Below are positions 46,975 through 55,001 of a stretch of DNA of 55,001 bases, in pieces. The notes beneath the pieces are model-generated. The model was not told the DNA's origin. It ran no database searches and was given only the letters and a program-made list of their open reading frames with translations. The translations under genes and the position numbers were made by a program. Every line of letters begins with the position of its first letter. Within the stretch, counting starts at the first letter, position 1. This stretch comes from an uncultured Saprospiraceae bacterium (GTDB lineage: Bacteria; Bacteroidota; Bacteroidia; Chitinophagales; Saprospiraceae): positions 1 through 55,001 of the forward strand of contig CALLFA010000166.1 of NCBI GenBank assembly GCA_937997635.1, read 5' to 3'.

Positions 46975-48308
46975 CAGATATATTGATTAATGATGTTTTC
47001 AAATAGCTCTTGTTTCCCTGAAATTTGATCAGGTTCGCCATGTTGAGTAGCGATTTTTGCTAAGTCCGTTAATTTCAATTTCCCATTTTCGAAGGCTTTT
47101 CCTTTACCTTTTTCGAACGATCTGTATCTGTTTCTTCTGAGTTTCTTGTAGTCAGAATTTTTTAAAATGTCATTTGCTATCAATAACGCTCTAGCGAAAT
47201 TGTCCATTCCACCAATATGAGCGAAAAACAAGTCTTCAAGATCAGTTGAATTTCGTCTGGTTTTCGCATCAAAATTGACGCCTCCTCCTTTGAATCCTCC
47301 AGACTCTAATATAACGAGCATCGCTTCTGTTAATTCGTATAAATCAACTGGAAATTGGTCCGTATCCCAACCATTTTGGTAATCTCCTCTGTTGGCATCT
47401 ATCGAACCTAAAGCATTGGCATTGGCCGCGACCTGTAATTCGTGCTGAAATGTGTGCAAGGATAGTGTAGCATGATTGACTTCTACGTTGATTTTGAAGT
47501 CATCCATTAGGTCATATTCTCGTAAAAAACCAAGCACAGTTGCTGAGTCAAAGTCATATTGATGCTTGGATGGCTCCATGGGCTTTGGCTCTATGAAGAA
47601 AGTACCCTTGAACCCTTTTTTTCTTGCGTAATCTTTAGCCATATGAAGGAACTGTGCCATGTGATCCAACTCCTTTTTCATGTTGGTATTCAACAAAGAC
47701 ATATACCCTTCGCGGCCGCCCCAGAATACATAGTTTTCACCCTTGAGCTTTATCGTTGTGTCCAATGCATTCTTAACTTGTGCTCCAGCATAAGCGACGA
47801 CATTAAAATCTGGATTGGTTGCTGCACCGTTCATGTATCTTGGATGGCTAAATAAATTTGCTGTTCCCCAAAGCACTTTTATCCCAGAAGCTTTCATCAA
47901 TGGAAGAGCATAGTCTGAAATTTTATCCAATTTCTTGCGAAAATCTTTCAAGTTGCTGTCTTCTTCATCGACAAGATCCACATCGTGAAAACAAAAATAA
48001 TCCAAACCGATTTTTGTCATGAATTCGAAAGCCGCATCCATTTTGTCTTTGGCTCGATCTACGGCAGTTGCTTTTTCATCCCAAGGAAATATCTTGGTGC
48101 CAGGTCCAAACGGATCTCCGCCAACATTGCAGAAGGAATGCCAATACGCACACGCAAACTTGAAGTGGCTCTTCATTGATTTACCAGCTACTTTTTTACT
48201 TGCATCATAATATTTAAACGCTAGCGGGTTTTTAGATTTTTTCCCCTCGAATTTTATTTTCTTAATACCTGGAAAGTATTCTTTTTGACCAATGATTATT
48301 TTACTCAT
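46974..48308 (-). CDS. xylA: Xylose isomerase
   Basis: This 444-aa cytosolic enzyme converts D-xylose to D-xylulose. Class II signatures are [12 protein letters not shown] (catalytic His), [33 protein letters not shown] with metal-binding Glu, [14 protein letters not shown] and [20 protein letters not shown]. Metal ligands (Glu, Asp, His) appear intact and the length is standard for class II. It follows xylB by 6 nt and overlaps the glucanase gene by one base. Acquisition of pentose from outside requires a transporter not found in this window. Confidence 0.96.
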   Translation of the reverse strand: MSKIIIGQKEYFPGIKKIKFEGKKSKNPLAFKYYDASKKVAGKSMKSHFKFACAYWHSFCNVGGDPFGPGTKIFPWDEKATAVDRAKDKMDAAFEFMTKIGLDYFCFHDVDLVDEEDSNLKDFRKKLDKISDYALPLMKASGIKVLWGTANLFSHPRYMNGAATNPDFNVVAYAGAQVKNALDTTIKLKGENYVFWGGREGYMSLLNTNMKKELDHMAQFLHMAKDYARKKGFKGTFFIEPKPMEPSKHQYDFDSATVLGFLREYDLMDDFKINVEVNHATLSLHTFQHELQVAANANALGSIDANRGDYQNGWDTDQFPVDLYELTEAMLVILESGGFKGGGVNFDAKTRRNSTDLEDLFFAHIGGMDNFARALLIANDILKNSDYKKLRRNRYRSFEKGKGKAFENGKLKLTDLAKIATQHGEPDQISGKQELFENIINQYI

Positions 48309-48314
48309 AATTGA

Positions 48315-49802
48315 TTATGAAGATATGTGTTTTTGTAAATGATCCAACCACAATTGATATGCTTCCAAATATGGAGCATTTTCATTTTCTGGTTCGATTG
48401 TATTGACGATAGTTTGATTATTAAATGCATCTTTTAGGGTAGAAAAATGTCCAATGCCTACACCAGCACCTAAAGCAGCACCAATAGCACCAGTCGTATC
48501 TACAATATTAATCGAAGATCCTGATAGCGTTGATAAGGTCTTTGAAAAAATGGACGACTGAAATAAATTATCGTTTCCTACTCTAAATTCGGAGACTGGA
48601 ACACCCATTTCTGACATGCATTGTATGCCATAGTAAAAGGAAAATGCAATACCTTCGAGGGCTGCTCTATATAAATGAGCTTGCTGATGAACATTAAAAT
48701 TTAAATTGATCACTTGACCACCAACGCTTTTGTTTTGTAACATACGTTCTGCACCATTTCCAAAACTCAGGATGGAAAGTCCTTCACTGCCAATTGGAAT
48801 TTTTGCAGCTTTTTTCTCTATGTCAAAATAGCTGACATTTTCGTCACCAAGTGATTTGCGCATCCATCCATACTGAATTCCACATCCATTGATGCACAAT
48901 AGTACGCCTACTCGAGGAGCGTTTGCATGATGATTGACATGTGCAAAACTGTTGACTCGCATTTTTGGATCACTAATCAATTGGTCGCTGATGGCATAGA
49001 CAACGCCCGATGTTCCACCAGTACCAGCCACTTGTCCTGGCTCAAAAACGCCGAGAGACATAGCATTATTCGGTTGATCACCAGCTCTGTATGCAACGTG
49101 AGTATCTACGGCTAAACCCAGAAAATCAGCTGCTTTTTGGTGTAGTTGACCTTGATTAGAAAAAGTAGGCTTTATTGTCGCAAGCAAAGATTCATTGATC
49201 TGATAGTGTTCCAGCAAGGAGGATGCCACTGTATCTTTAGAAAAATTCCACATGACACCTTCTGATAGTCCTGACACTGTCGTGCAAATATCACCTGTCA
49301 TTTTGTAAGCGATATAATCACCTGGGAGCATCACTTTATGAATGCGATCAAATAACGCAGGTTCATTTTCCTTCACCCATTTTAATTTACTGGCTGTAAA
49401 GTTTCCTGGAGAGTTTAGAAAATTGGAAGAGCAATTCTCTATGCCTAATGCTGCTTCAGCCTTGTCTCCATACGGAATAGCTCTGCTGTCACACCATATG
49501 ATAGAAGGACGCAGTGGGTTACCATCTTTATCGACAACCACCAATCCATGCATTTGGTAGGATATACCAATTGCCTTTATATCAGTTGAGTTAATCTGAC
49601 TTTGTGAGATACATGATTGTATGGCTTTGCTTGCATATTCCCACCACATGTCGGGGTCTTGTTCTGCCCAGTCAGGTTTGACTGCGTGTATCGGCATTTC
49701 TGTGCTTGGGTAAGAACTTGTGGCAATAGCACCTGAGGAGTGCATATCGACTAGCGCTGCTTTTATGGATGAACTACCAACATCAAGGCCTAACAAATAC
49801 AT
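48315..49802 (-). CDS. xylB: Xylulokinase
   Basis: This 495-aa FGGY-family kinase phosphorylates D-xylulose to xylulose 5-phosphate, feeding the pentose phosphate pathway. The N-terminal phosphate motif LLGLDVGSSSIKAALVD and DWAEQDPDMWW are typical, with GISYQMHGLVVVD and IIWCDSRA for sugar binding, and GTGGTSGVVYAIS plus VDTTGAIGAALGAGVG in the ATP half. It is the first gene of the xylB-xylA-glucanase operon. A palindrome, CCACAATATAGTGG, lies 22 nt upstream of its ATG. Confidence 0.95.
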   Translation of the reverse strand: MYLLGLDVGSSSIKAALVDMHSSGAIATSSYPSTEMPIHAVKPDWAEQDPDMWWEYASKAIQSCISQSQINSTDIKAIGISYQMHGLVVVDKDGNPLRPSIIWCDSRAIPYGDKAEAALGIENCSSNFLNSPGNFTASKLKWVKENEPALFDRIHKVMLPGDYIAYKMTGDICTTVSGLSEGVMWNFSKDTVASSLLEHYQINESLLATIKPTFSNQGQLHQKAADFLGLAVDTHVAYRAGDQPNNAMSLGVFEPGQVAGTGGTSGVVYAISDQLISDPKMRVNSFAHVNHHANAPRVGVLLCINGCGIQYGWMRKSLGDENVSYFDIEKKAAKIPIGSEGLSILSFGNGAERMLQNKSVGGQVINLNFNVHQQAHLYRAALEGIAFSFYYGIQCMSEMGVPVSEFRVGNDNLFQSSIFSKTLSTLSGSSINIVDTTGAIGAALGAGVGIGHFSTLKDAFNNQTIVNTIEPENENAPYLEAYQLWLDHLQKHISS

Positions 49803-49823
49803 ATAATCACAGTATTAATGATT

Positions 49824-49837
49824 CCACAATATAGTGG
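49824..49837. promoter_or_regulatory. Possible operator upstream of xylB
   Basis: CCACAATATAGTGG is a near-perfect palindrome (one central pair differs) located 22 nt before the xylB start. Read on the minus strand its core TATATTGT also resembles a -7 box. Repressor binding here is an inference; no regulator gene is next to the operon. Confidence 0.3.
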
Positions 49838-49889
49838 TTGTGTATTGGTTAGGCCTGAGGTTATAGATAGAAATAAGCTGTTTTAATTA

Positions 49890-50720
49890 TTATGGCTTAT
49901 CTTCTTTACTCATTCTGTATAATTTTCCAACATTAGGAACGATAACAAACTCTGTTCTTCTGTTGGCTTGGTGTGCTTCTTTTGAATCTCCTTGAACCTC
50001 TGGTAAGAATTCAGCACGTCCTGCAGCTGCAAGTTGCTTTGGATTTACTCCGAATTCAATAAGTTTTCTTACAACAGAGATTCCTCTTGCTGCACTCAAA
50101 TCCCAGTTGTCATCATATTTGCCAGTCACAATGCCTCTGTTATCAGCATGACCTTCGACGAATAATGTCAATGTTGGATTTGAAATCAACATATTAGCTA
50201 TCTCTTGAATAGCACTTTCGTCACCACTTTGCAATTTTGCAGATGCTGACTTGAAGTTAATGTCATCATTAAGGTCCAAGTATAATTGGCCTTCGATTTC
50301 TTTGATTTTTTCACTGCTTGAAGAGACTGCTTGTCCCACAGAGCTGACAGCCGCTTCTACATTTGCGAAAGCAGCATTAATCTCACCACGAAGGTTATCT
50401 ATTTGCTTTTGTTTTTGATCAACTTTATACTCTACATCGGATAAGTCTTTTTGAGTAGTTGATAATTCCGTCTTGACACTAGCAAGATCTTTATTGATGG
50501 TGTTTTTTTCACTAGCAAGATCAGCGTTCTTTTTATCCAGTTCATCGATTTGCGTTTGCATATCCATTTGAAGCTTTTCCATGCTGCTTTGCATTTCTGC
50601 TACTTCCTGGTCTTTCTGAAGAAGCATTTCATCAAATTTCTTTTTACCAACGCACGAAGTCATCAGAGCGCAAGTGATTACTGCGAAGAGTAGTTGAGGT
50701 GTGTTTACTTTAATTCTCAT
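49890..50720 (-). CDS. OmpA family lipoprotein with coiled coil
   Basis: This 276-aa protein has signal ITCALMTSCVGKKK (lipobox TSC). A long coiled coil follows (about 28-150; MLLQKDQEVAEMQ..., VEYKVDQKQKQIDNL). The OmpA-like peptidoglycan-binding domain is at about 165-265, with LFVEGHADNRG, WDLSAARGISVVRKLIEFG and AGRAEFLPEV...NRRTEFVIVP. It probably links outer membrane and peptidoglycan. It is transcribed alone, with an 87-nt gap to xylB. Confidence 0.9.
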   Translation of the reverse strand: MRIKVNTPQLLFAVITCALMTSCVGKKKFDEMLLQKDQEVAEMQSSMEKLQMDMQTQIDELDKKNADLASEKNTINKDLASVKTELSTTQKDLSDVEYKVDQKQKQIDNLRGEINAAFANVEAAVSSVGQAVSSSSEKIKEIEGQLYLDLNDDINFKSASAKLQSGDESAIQEIANMLISNPTLTLFVEGHADNRGIVTGKYDDNWDLSAARGISVVRKLIEFGVNPKQLAAAGRAEFLPEVQGDSKEAHQANRRTEFVIVPNVGKLYRMSKEDKP

Positions 50721-50812
50721 TTTGATTTTTTTCTATAAAGATTAAAATTAGCCAACTCTTGAGAATTTTTGGTTATGATTTTGGTTTTTTTCTTGTCTAA
50801 AATTGTTTTTAT

Positions 50813-51358
50813 TCACTTATTAGGTAGTAAACCCGTCGATAATCCATCAATACTGGTCAAGTTTTTATCATTCCAGTACTGTTTGATGCCATCTTCTCCT
50901 TTTTGATCAATGAATTCTGTTAGGCGAGTCCGTTCTTCAGTAAAATTAAATTTTGGCACACCATAACCGCAAGACGTTTGCACTGAATCTATATCTAGTA
51001 AAAAAAGATTTCTAGCACCTGCAGGATCATCAAATTTTTGAATGTACGTTTTCCATTCTGGATCTCGATGATGATAGGTAGTCGCTTGTCCGTACAATCT
51101 TACTATCAATGGATGTTCTTGAAAGGAACAAAACATCATCGTCATTCGATTTTGTTTAAGAAGGTGAGCAGCAGTTTCATTGCCACTTCCTGTGAAGTTA
51201 AGCCATAGGACACGTTCTTTATCTAGTATCCGAAGGCTGTTAAGCCCTTTGGGGGACAGATTAATCCTACCTTCTTGTGCAGCAGTAGCCACAAAATAGA
51301 GCTGCTGCTGCTAGATAAAACTTATCAATTGCTCGTTCAACTTAGTTAGAAATGCCAT
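50813..51358 (-). pseudogene. Pyridoxamine 5'-phosphate oxidase-like flavoprotein, interrupted by an amber codon
   Basis: The intact-looking start is the ATG at 51358 (MAFLTKLNEQLISFI). Codon 16 is TAG (51311-51313), followed in frame by QQQLYFVATAAQEGRINLSPKG, the normal family sequence. Hence one C-to-T change of a CAG in a CAG run would explain the stop. The remaining frame (from GTG at 51292, 159 aa) has SLRILDKERVLWLNFTGSGNE, DPAGARNLFLLDIDSVQTSCGYG and FTEERTRLTEF, typical of the split-barrel FMN family. A restart at GTG 51292 could give a shortened protein lacking the first strand helix. Either a recent pseudogene or a sequencing error. Confidence 0.72.
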
Positions 51359-51480
51359 AATCAATTGCTTTTTACAGTATCTGAATGAATCGATTAGTAA
51401 ACTAAACTAACAGATAATTTCCAGATTTTTAGTGATTTGGAGGTGTTATAGTTGAATGTGCTTGATTTTGAGGATACGCT

Positions 51481-51512
51481 TGTTAAAACTTAAAAATTTG
51501 ATGTATATTTGC
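51481..51512 (+). promoter_or_regulatory. Promoter of tRNA-Cys
   Basis: TTG at 51481-51483, a 21-nt gap and TATATTTG at 51505-51512 match the Bacteroidota consensus. The tRNA begins 15 nt later. Confidence 0.65.
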
Positions 51513-51526
51513 CCTCCGCAAAAATG

Positions 51527-51597
51527 GTCGCGTGGCCGAGTGGCTAGGCAGAGGTCTGCAAAACCTTGTACGGCGGTTCGAATCCGTCCGCGACCTC
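51527..51597 (+). tRNA. tRNA-Cys (anticodon GCA)
   Basis: The 71-nt cloverleaf closes with acceptor stem GGTCGCG/CGCGACC and discriminator T, the usual base for tRNA-Cys. The D-arm is GCC...GGC around GAGTGGCTA. The anticodon loop is CTGCAAA with anticodon GCA at 51558-51560, and the T-arm is GGCGG/CCGTC with loop TTCGAAT. CCA is not encoded. A terminator and tandem repeats containing its 3' end follow. Confidence 0.95.
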
Positions 51598-52075
51598 TAA
51601 AAGGTCTCCCTTTGGGAGGCCTTTTTTCGTTCGCGGCCGGATTCTGCAGCGTACCCGATTCTGGGGAATCGATTCCTTCGCAGTTCAAAGCGGTTTACGA
51701 CTTTGAATTTCTCCTTTCAGTCGAAAGTGCTCAGGAATGTCCGCGACCTCAAAAGGTCATCGTCTTTGATGGAGGCCTTTTTTCGTTCGCGTCCGGATTC
51801 TGCAGCGCACCCGATTCTGATGAATCGGTTCCTTCACTTTAGAAGTCGGTTTACGACTTCTAATTTCTCCTTCCAGTCGAAAGTGCTCAGGAATGTCCGC
51901 GACCTCAAAAGGTCATCGTCTTTTATGAAGGCTTTCTCGTTCGTGGCCGGATTCTGCAAACGTATCCGATTCTGATGAATCGGTCTTTCGCTTTTAAAGT
52001 CGGTTTACGACTTTGAATTTCTCCTTTCAGTCGAAAGTGCTCAGGGATGTCCGAGACCTCAAAAAGGTCTCTCTA
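51587..52075 (+). repeat. Tandem repeats carrying the tRNA-Cys 3' end
   Basis: The tRNA end GTCCGCGACCTC at 51587 recurs at 51739 and 51895, and as GTCCGAGACCTC at 52049, so the units are 152, 156 and 154 bp. Shared internal segments are CCGGATTCTGCA, CCGATTCTGATGAATCG, TCGGTTTACGACTTTGAATTTCTCC-like and CAGTCGAAAGTGCTCAGG. Each unit keeps a terminator-like AAAAGGTC...GGCC-TTTT relic. No credible protein frame runs through them. The design resembles the rtT repeats of E. coli tyrT. Confidence 0.85.
51603..51627 (+). terminator. Rho-independent terminator after tRNA-Cys
   Basis: GGTCTCCC and GGGAGGCC pair around a TTT loop with one mismatch and are followed by six T residues, 5 nt after the tRNA. 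Confidence 0.85.
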
Positions 52076-52115
52076 TATTTTAAATAGCGCTAGGACAGGG
52101 CTTATCTAGATTTGA

Positions 52116-52847
52116 TCATGCGGTGCTGACGGTATTTTTCTTTCTGCTTATAAATACATTTAGATTTGCCTGTCCTGAATATATTTTCTCGGTTTCTCCT
52201 ACAGAGATTAAATCATGTTTTTCAAATTTTAACTTTTGTTCTTCTGCATTTAGAAATGAGTATCTACCTTTTTCATTATTTTTGTTTATAATTTTATTGA
52301 ATTGTATCATTTTTATTGTTGGATAAATTAATGATGATACGTCCCAAATAGTTTTTAATACTCCTTTATTACGAAGACTTTTCTTAATGTGATCTTTGTA
52401 TATTTTTATTGCTTTGAAATTTGTATTGAGATTTGAAATAACTATCAGACTTTGAGGTTTTGAAACTCTTTTAATTTCAGAAATTACGAAATCCCATTGA
52501 TCACTAGGTAATGTGTAAAGTACATTATTAGAAATTATTCTGTCAAACTCATTATCCTTAAATGGTAATTTTTCTGTAATTGAATGCTTGTATACTTGAG
52601 CATTAGGAAACTTTGTCTTTAACCTATCTAATGCTTCAGCCGAATTATCTAAACTGATTACATCAATATTCTTGGGTAAAAATGCTTGCAGATTTCCAGT
52701 TCCAGCACCGAGATCAAGAAGTTTGATATTCTTACTTACTTGTAGGTGAGAAACAATTCTCTTAAATAATTCTTGATATGGGATTACTCTCAAAAGTACG
52801 TCATAATAATTAAAGTAATCATTCCAAAATTTGCTTTGATATTCCAT
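52116..52847 (-). CDS. Class I SAM-dependent methyltransferase
   Basis: This 243-aa protein has the SAM motif IKLLDLGAGTGNLQAFL (about residues 40-56), acidic motif II VISLDNS and motif IV FDRIISNNVLYTLP. The C-terminal half is basic and contains IYKDHIKKSLRNKG and LIYPTIKMIQFNKI. It resembles small-molecule or quinone/lipid methyltransferases of the Methyltransf_11 group, and the substrate is unknown. Base composition is notably AT-rich relative to the metabolic operons. It starts 64 nt beyond the GNAT-like gene stop and may share its transcript. Confidence 0.85.
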   Translation of the reverse strand: MEYQSKFWNDYFNYYDVLLRVIPYQELFKRIVSHLQVSKNIKLLDLGAGTGNLQAFLPKNIDVISLDNSAEALDRLKTKFPNAQVYKHSITEKLPFKDNEFDRIISNNVLYTLPSDQWDFVISEIKRVSKPQSLIVISNLNTNFKAIKIYKDHIKKSLRNKGVLKTIWDVSSLIYPTIKMIQFNKIINKNNEKGRYSFLNAEEQKLKFEKHDLISVGETEKIYSGQANLNVFISRKKNTVSTA

Positions 52848-52911
52848 CTATTAATATTTTATATATTTAGTACTAATTGTAATGTTCAACTCTTAAGAAA
52901 AATATGTTTCT

Positions 52912-53508
52912 TTAATACTGCATCAATTCATAAACTAATCGTTTTTTCAGATTATTATTTATAAGTAATTCCTTACTTCGGTTTTTGCGTAGAAGTTTCG
53001 ACATTACTATTTTAAGTGTACCAATAAAAAAATTCTTTCTATGTGCGACAAAGACATAGGTATTCTTGGAATTTATTTTGTCTTTGTGAAATAGTATAGA
53101 TTTAATAGGGTAATTGTAGAGTTTAGCTAATCCTTTTGTGTTTGTACCATATATGACCAATTCTTTCTCTTGCTTCCTCACTTCATTAGCCATCATTAGC
53201 CAAAACTTGGCAGCTAAATATGGACTTTTCCTGTACTTGTGTAATATCCAAAAACAGCAAACTTCGCAGTATTGATCTTTGTCGAATAGATGCTTTAGAC
53301 TTGTTTGATTGTCTTCTGAGACGAATACGTTAACTGTTCGAAGAGGAGTTCTTTTTCCGAGCACAAAACCTCCGATTATTTCATTTTCATTTTTGAAAAC
53401 ATAGACATCTGAATTTCTTAAATATTCAAAAGGTAATTTCAAATTTGATATCTTTTCGTATTGATTTTTAAATGTAATGAGATCACTTTCTAATTGTGTT
53501 GGATTCAT
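52912..53508 (-). CDS. GNAT-like acyltransferase-type protein
   Basis: The ATG at 53508 gives 198 aa (MNPTQLESDLITFKNQYEK). An upstream ATG at 53577 would add residues coded by a TTCTGCGTCTCTGCGAG-like dispersed repeat and is less likely. The pattern strand-strand-helix VYVFKNENEIIGGFVLGK, then CEVCCFWILHKYRKSPYLA and FWLMMANEVRKQ, fits the N-acetyltransferase fold, with the acyl-CoA loop degenerate. The C-terminus is very basic (SKLLRKNRSKELL). Substrate unknown. It is AT-rich and precedes the methyltransferase. Confidence 0.55.
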   Translation of the reverse strand: MNPTQLESDLITFKNQYEKISNLKLPFEYLRNSDVYVFKNENEIIGGFVLGKRTPLRTVNVFVSEDNQTSLKHLFDKDQYCEVCCFWILHKYRKSPYLAAKFWLMMANEVRKQEKELVIYGTNTKGLAKLYNYPIKSILFHKDKINSKNTYVFVAHRKNFFIGTLKIVMSKLLRKNRSKELLINNNLKKRLVYELMQY

Positions 53509-53577
53509 ACTATAAGTTTTTCTGCGTCTCTGCGAGGTACTAACAGATAAGCAGGGATTTATAAATGTTGTGTTCAT

Positions 53578-53995
53578 ACCTCAGTAAGTAATATAATGTC
53601 GACCAATCGTTAAAAAATCGCACATAAAATTCATGGCAAATATGCAAGCAAGAACTATGGTAACTATTAATATCAGATTTATCATTTTATTAATCTTCAT
53701 CGATTATATCTTAAGCAAAAGAGGCTATTTCTATCTTTAGAAATATCAATTTTTAATTTTATTTCAAATCATTAATTAGTAACACCACACCAGCATATTT
53801 TGTATACATGTATGTCATCAAATTATGTAGGTAACCCTTGTTGAATTTTTATTTTTCAATTTGTATCTAGATGTTAACTAGACATAATGCAAAGCTATTT
53901 ATAGTATAATTTGGGTAGCTAATTAAAGTGTATGGAAAGACCACAATACAACAGCCTCAACCAAAGAAAAGAGTTCTATATCTGTTTCATCTGTT
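53578..53995. other. AT-rich intergenic stretch with a possible 35-aa membrane peptide
   Basis: A plus-strand frame from ATG 53633 to TAG 53740 would encode 35 aa with a hydrophobic helix (INIRFIILLIFIDYIL). A weak hairpin TATTTCT/AGAAATA near 53727 overlaps its end. Expression is not supported by any promoter-like signal I can see. Nothing else is recognisable. Confidence 0.25.
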
Positions 53996-54676
53996 TTATA
54001 GATTAAATCTAAATCCAAAGTGAAATATGGTTGGATCTAAATTCACCTCTGAGAATACAGGAGCTCCACCGAGTACAGGGTCTAATGTTGTTACTGATCC
54101 ACTTACATTTGTAATAAATCTAAACAATTTATTTCCATAAAATGTAATGGCTATTTTATTTGTCAGCATATAGTCTAAGCCTACTGTAAGCATTGGAGAT
54201 AAAGTATTATCAACCGAAAGATTTGCAATAGTGGCATCTATTTCGTCTAGTATAATGGTGTAGCTTATTCCCACTCCGACATATGGCTTTAAGCGTTTGT
54301 GAAGATCAAAATTGTAAAGTACATTCAGTGTCATAGGTGCGAATTCTACTTCGCCTATTGCAAATCCTTCAAGTTCATTGGAGCCGGTAATAGTCGTGTT
54401 GGGAACAGGAAAGCCCAGTAGTATTTCTGTAGATATATTATTTTTGAATTGATATCCAACTGCCAAGCCAATAGTTTTGGAATTGCTCAGTACGTTGACG
54501 TCATTCAACTCATTACCTGCGAAATTGACGACACTAGTTTCATTGCAAGTTAATGAAGTATAAGTAGGTTTTAAATAGAGGCCATAATCTTGACTAAATG
54601 CATATACTTGTGCTAAGACAAATATCAGTATAAGGACATGATGCTTTCTTATTATGGATTCATTAATTAAAAACAT
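53996..54676 (-). CDS. OmpW-like outer membrane beta-barrel protein
   Basis: The ATG at 54676 gives 226 aa; a TTG two codons earlier is in frame. A signal peptide (to about residue 29, YAFSQD) is followed by an eight-stranded-barrel pattern: LKPTYTSL, TIGLAVGYQFKNNISTEILL, PMTLNVLYNFD, LKPYVGVGISYTII, LSPMLTVGLDYML and the terminal strand IFHFGFRFNL ending in Leu. These are OmpW family landmarks (Y-x-G-x-G-x-x-Y and the final aromatic-rich strand). OmpW proteins form small hydrophobic-compound channels. It appears monocistronic. Confidence 0.82.
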   Translation of the reverse strand: MFLINESIIRKHHVLILIFVLAQVYAFSQDYGLYLKPTYTSLTCNETSVVNFAGNELNDVNVLSNSKTIGLAVGYQFKNNISTEILLGFPVPNTTITGSNELEGFAIGEVEFAPMTLNVLYNFDLHKRLKPYVGVGISYTIILDEIDATIANLSVDNTLSPMLTVGLDYMLTNKIAITFYGNKLFRFITNVSGSVTTLDPVLGGAPVFSEVNLDPTIFHFGFRFNL

Positions 54677-54682
54677 ATTCAA

Positions 54683-55001
54683 TGGTATTTAGAAGTAATA
54701 GAAATTTTTAGCTTTTAGCTAATTAATAATTATTCATCTATCAATGCCAGCATATTTGAAAGGTAACCCAATGAGTAGAATTGTTTTGAATTTTATAAGA
54801 GAAGGCGCATAGTGGTTTGTCGTAAAGCAAAAGGAAAAGAAAATAAAGGAATGTTCATGACCTCAAAAAGACTCTGCTTTGGATGCATCTGGTTTCGTGT
54901 GACCCATCCGATTCTGATCAACCTGTTCCTCCACTTTCGAAGTCTGTATACGACTTTGAATTTTAGCACAGAAATCGGTAGCCCGTACCGTCGAATTCAT
55001 T
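54683..55001 (+). repeat. Intergenic end of window with distant copy of the tRNA-Cys-linked repeat
   Basis: From about 54850 to 54967 the sequence follows the repeat unit of 51739-52048 in order: GGAATGTTCATGACCTCAAAAAG, CCGATTCTGATCAACC, TTCCTCCACTTTCGAAGTC and TATACGACTTTGAATTT. It is degenerate and lacks the intact CCGCGACC of the tRNA. The part 54683-54850 shows nothing recognisable. Confidence 0.6.

Noticed and set aside
51311..51313. Amber codon as pyrrolysine or other recoding
   Set aside because: No recoding machinery or context is seen, and the family has no special residue at this place; mutation is simpler.
51446..51975. Several open frames over tRNA-Cys and its tandem repeats
   Set aside because: They include the tRNA itself and vary between repeat copies; no consistent start or protein pattern.

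Overview
The window looks like a chromosomal segment of a Bacteroidota bacterium, most likely of the Saprospiria group. It is AT-rich. Several promoters fit the Bacteroidota form (TTG, about 20 nt, TAnnTTTG), for example before padR and the tRNA. Shine-Dalgarno sites are scarce. It carries FG-GAP/ASPIC-UnbV lipoproteins, an IPTL-CTERM-type signal, an M36 protease with Cys-rich repeats and a three-coathanger-like C-terminus, DUF5723 and DUF4097 proteins, and a PadR-PspC pair. No phage, plasmid, CRISPR or rRNA locus was seen.

Layout. 1-837: hairpin-rich non-coding repeats. 838-5746 (+): HipA-like kinase with DUF3037, a DNA-ligase-associated exonuclease with an ATP-dependent DNA ligase, and arsenite methyltransferase. 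5766-7184 (-): AAA ATPase with a palindromic upstream region, then a lipoprotein and repeat debris. 8437-17842 (-): a propionyl-CoA/methylmalonyl-CoA operon in which a cobalamin-binding-type protein leads thiolase, enoyl-CoA hydratase, a biotin carrier, short mutase subunit, biotin carboxylase, large mutase and carboxyltransferase. It would turn propionyl-CoA into succinyl-CoA, with beta-oxidation-type enzymes feeding it. 17919-20113 (+): ECF sigma factor, membrane anti-sigma-like protein and a His-rich DUF4097 beta-helix protein, all overlapping.

20247-31732 (-) is the most unusual part, a tightly packed seven-gene cluster. It encodes a 71-aa conserved-looking small protein, an alkaline-phosphatase-fold/TPR/sulfotransferase fusion, a small secreted protein, an IPTL-CTERM-like protein with an extra membrane tail, two giant paralogous FG-GAP/ASPIC-UnbV lipoproteins, and a HypA-like zinc protein without the nickel site. 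I know of no described system with this composition.

31879-39247 (+): secreted M36 metalloprotease, MBL/beta-CASP hydrolase, a lipoprotein and a DUF5723 outer-membrane-type protein whose stop codon lies inside a repeat. 39234-39950: a 466-bp tandem repeat of hairpin modules. 40136-43668 (+): PadR with operator-like palindromes, PspC protein, a CPBP protease relic interrupted by a probable MITE, and a DUF2207 protein. 43733-45794: a third repeat family flanking a Fic gene. 45796-49802 (-): xylB-xylA-GH16 sugar operon. 49890-51358 (-): OmpA lipoprotein and a flavin-oxidase-type gene broken by one amber codon. 51527-52075: tRNA-Cys followed by three about 154-bp repeats, each carrying the tRNA 3' end, similar in design to the E. 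coli tyrT/rtT repeats. The remainder holds a methyltransferase, a GNAT-like protein, an OmpW-like protein and one distant, degenerate copy of the tRNA-linked repeat.

All functional statements rest on reading motifs by eye. No database search was possible.
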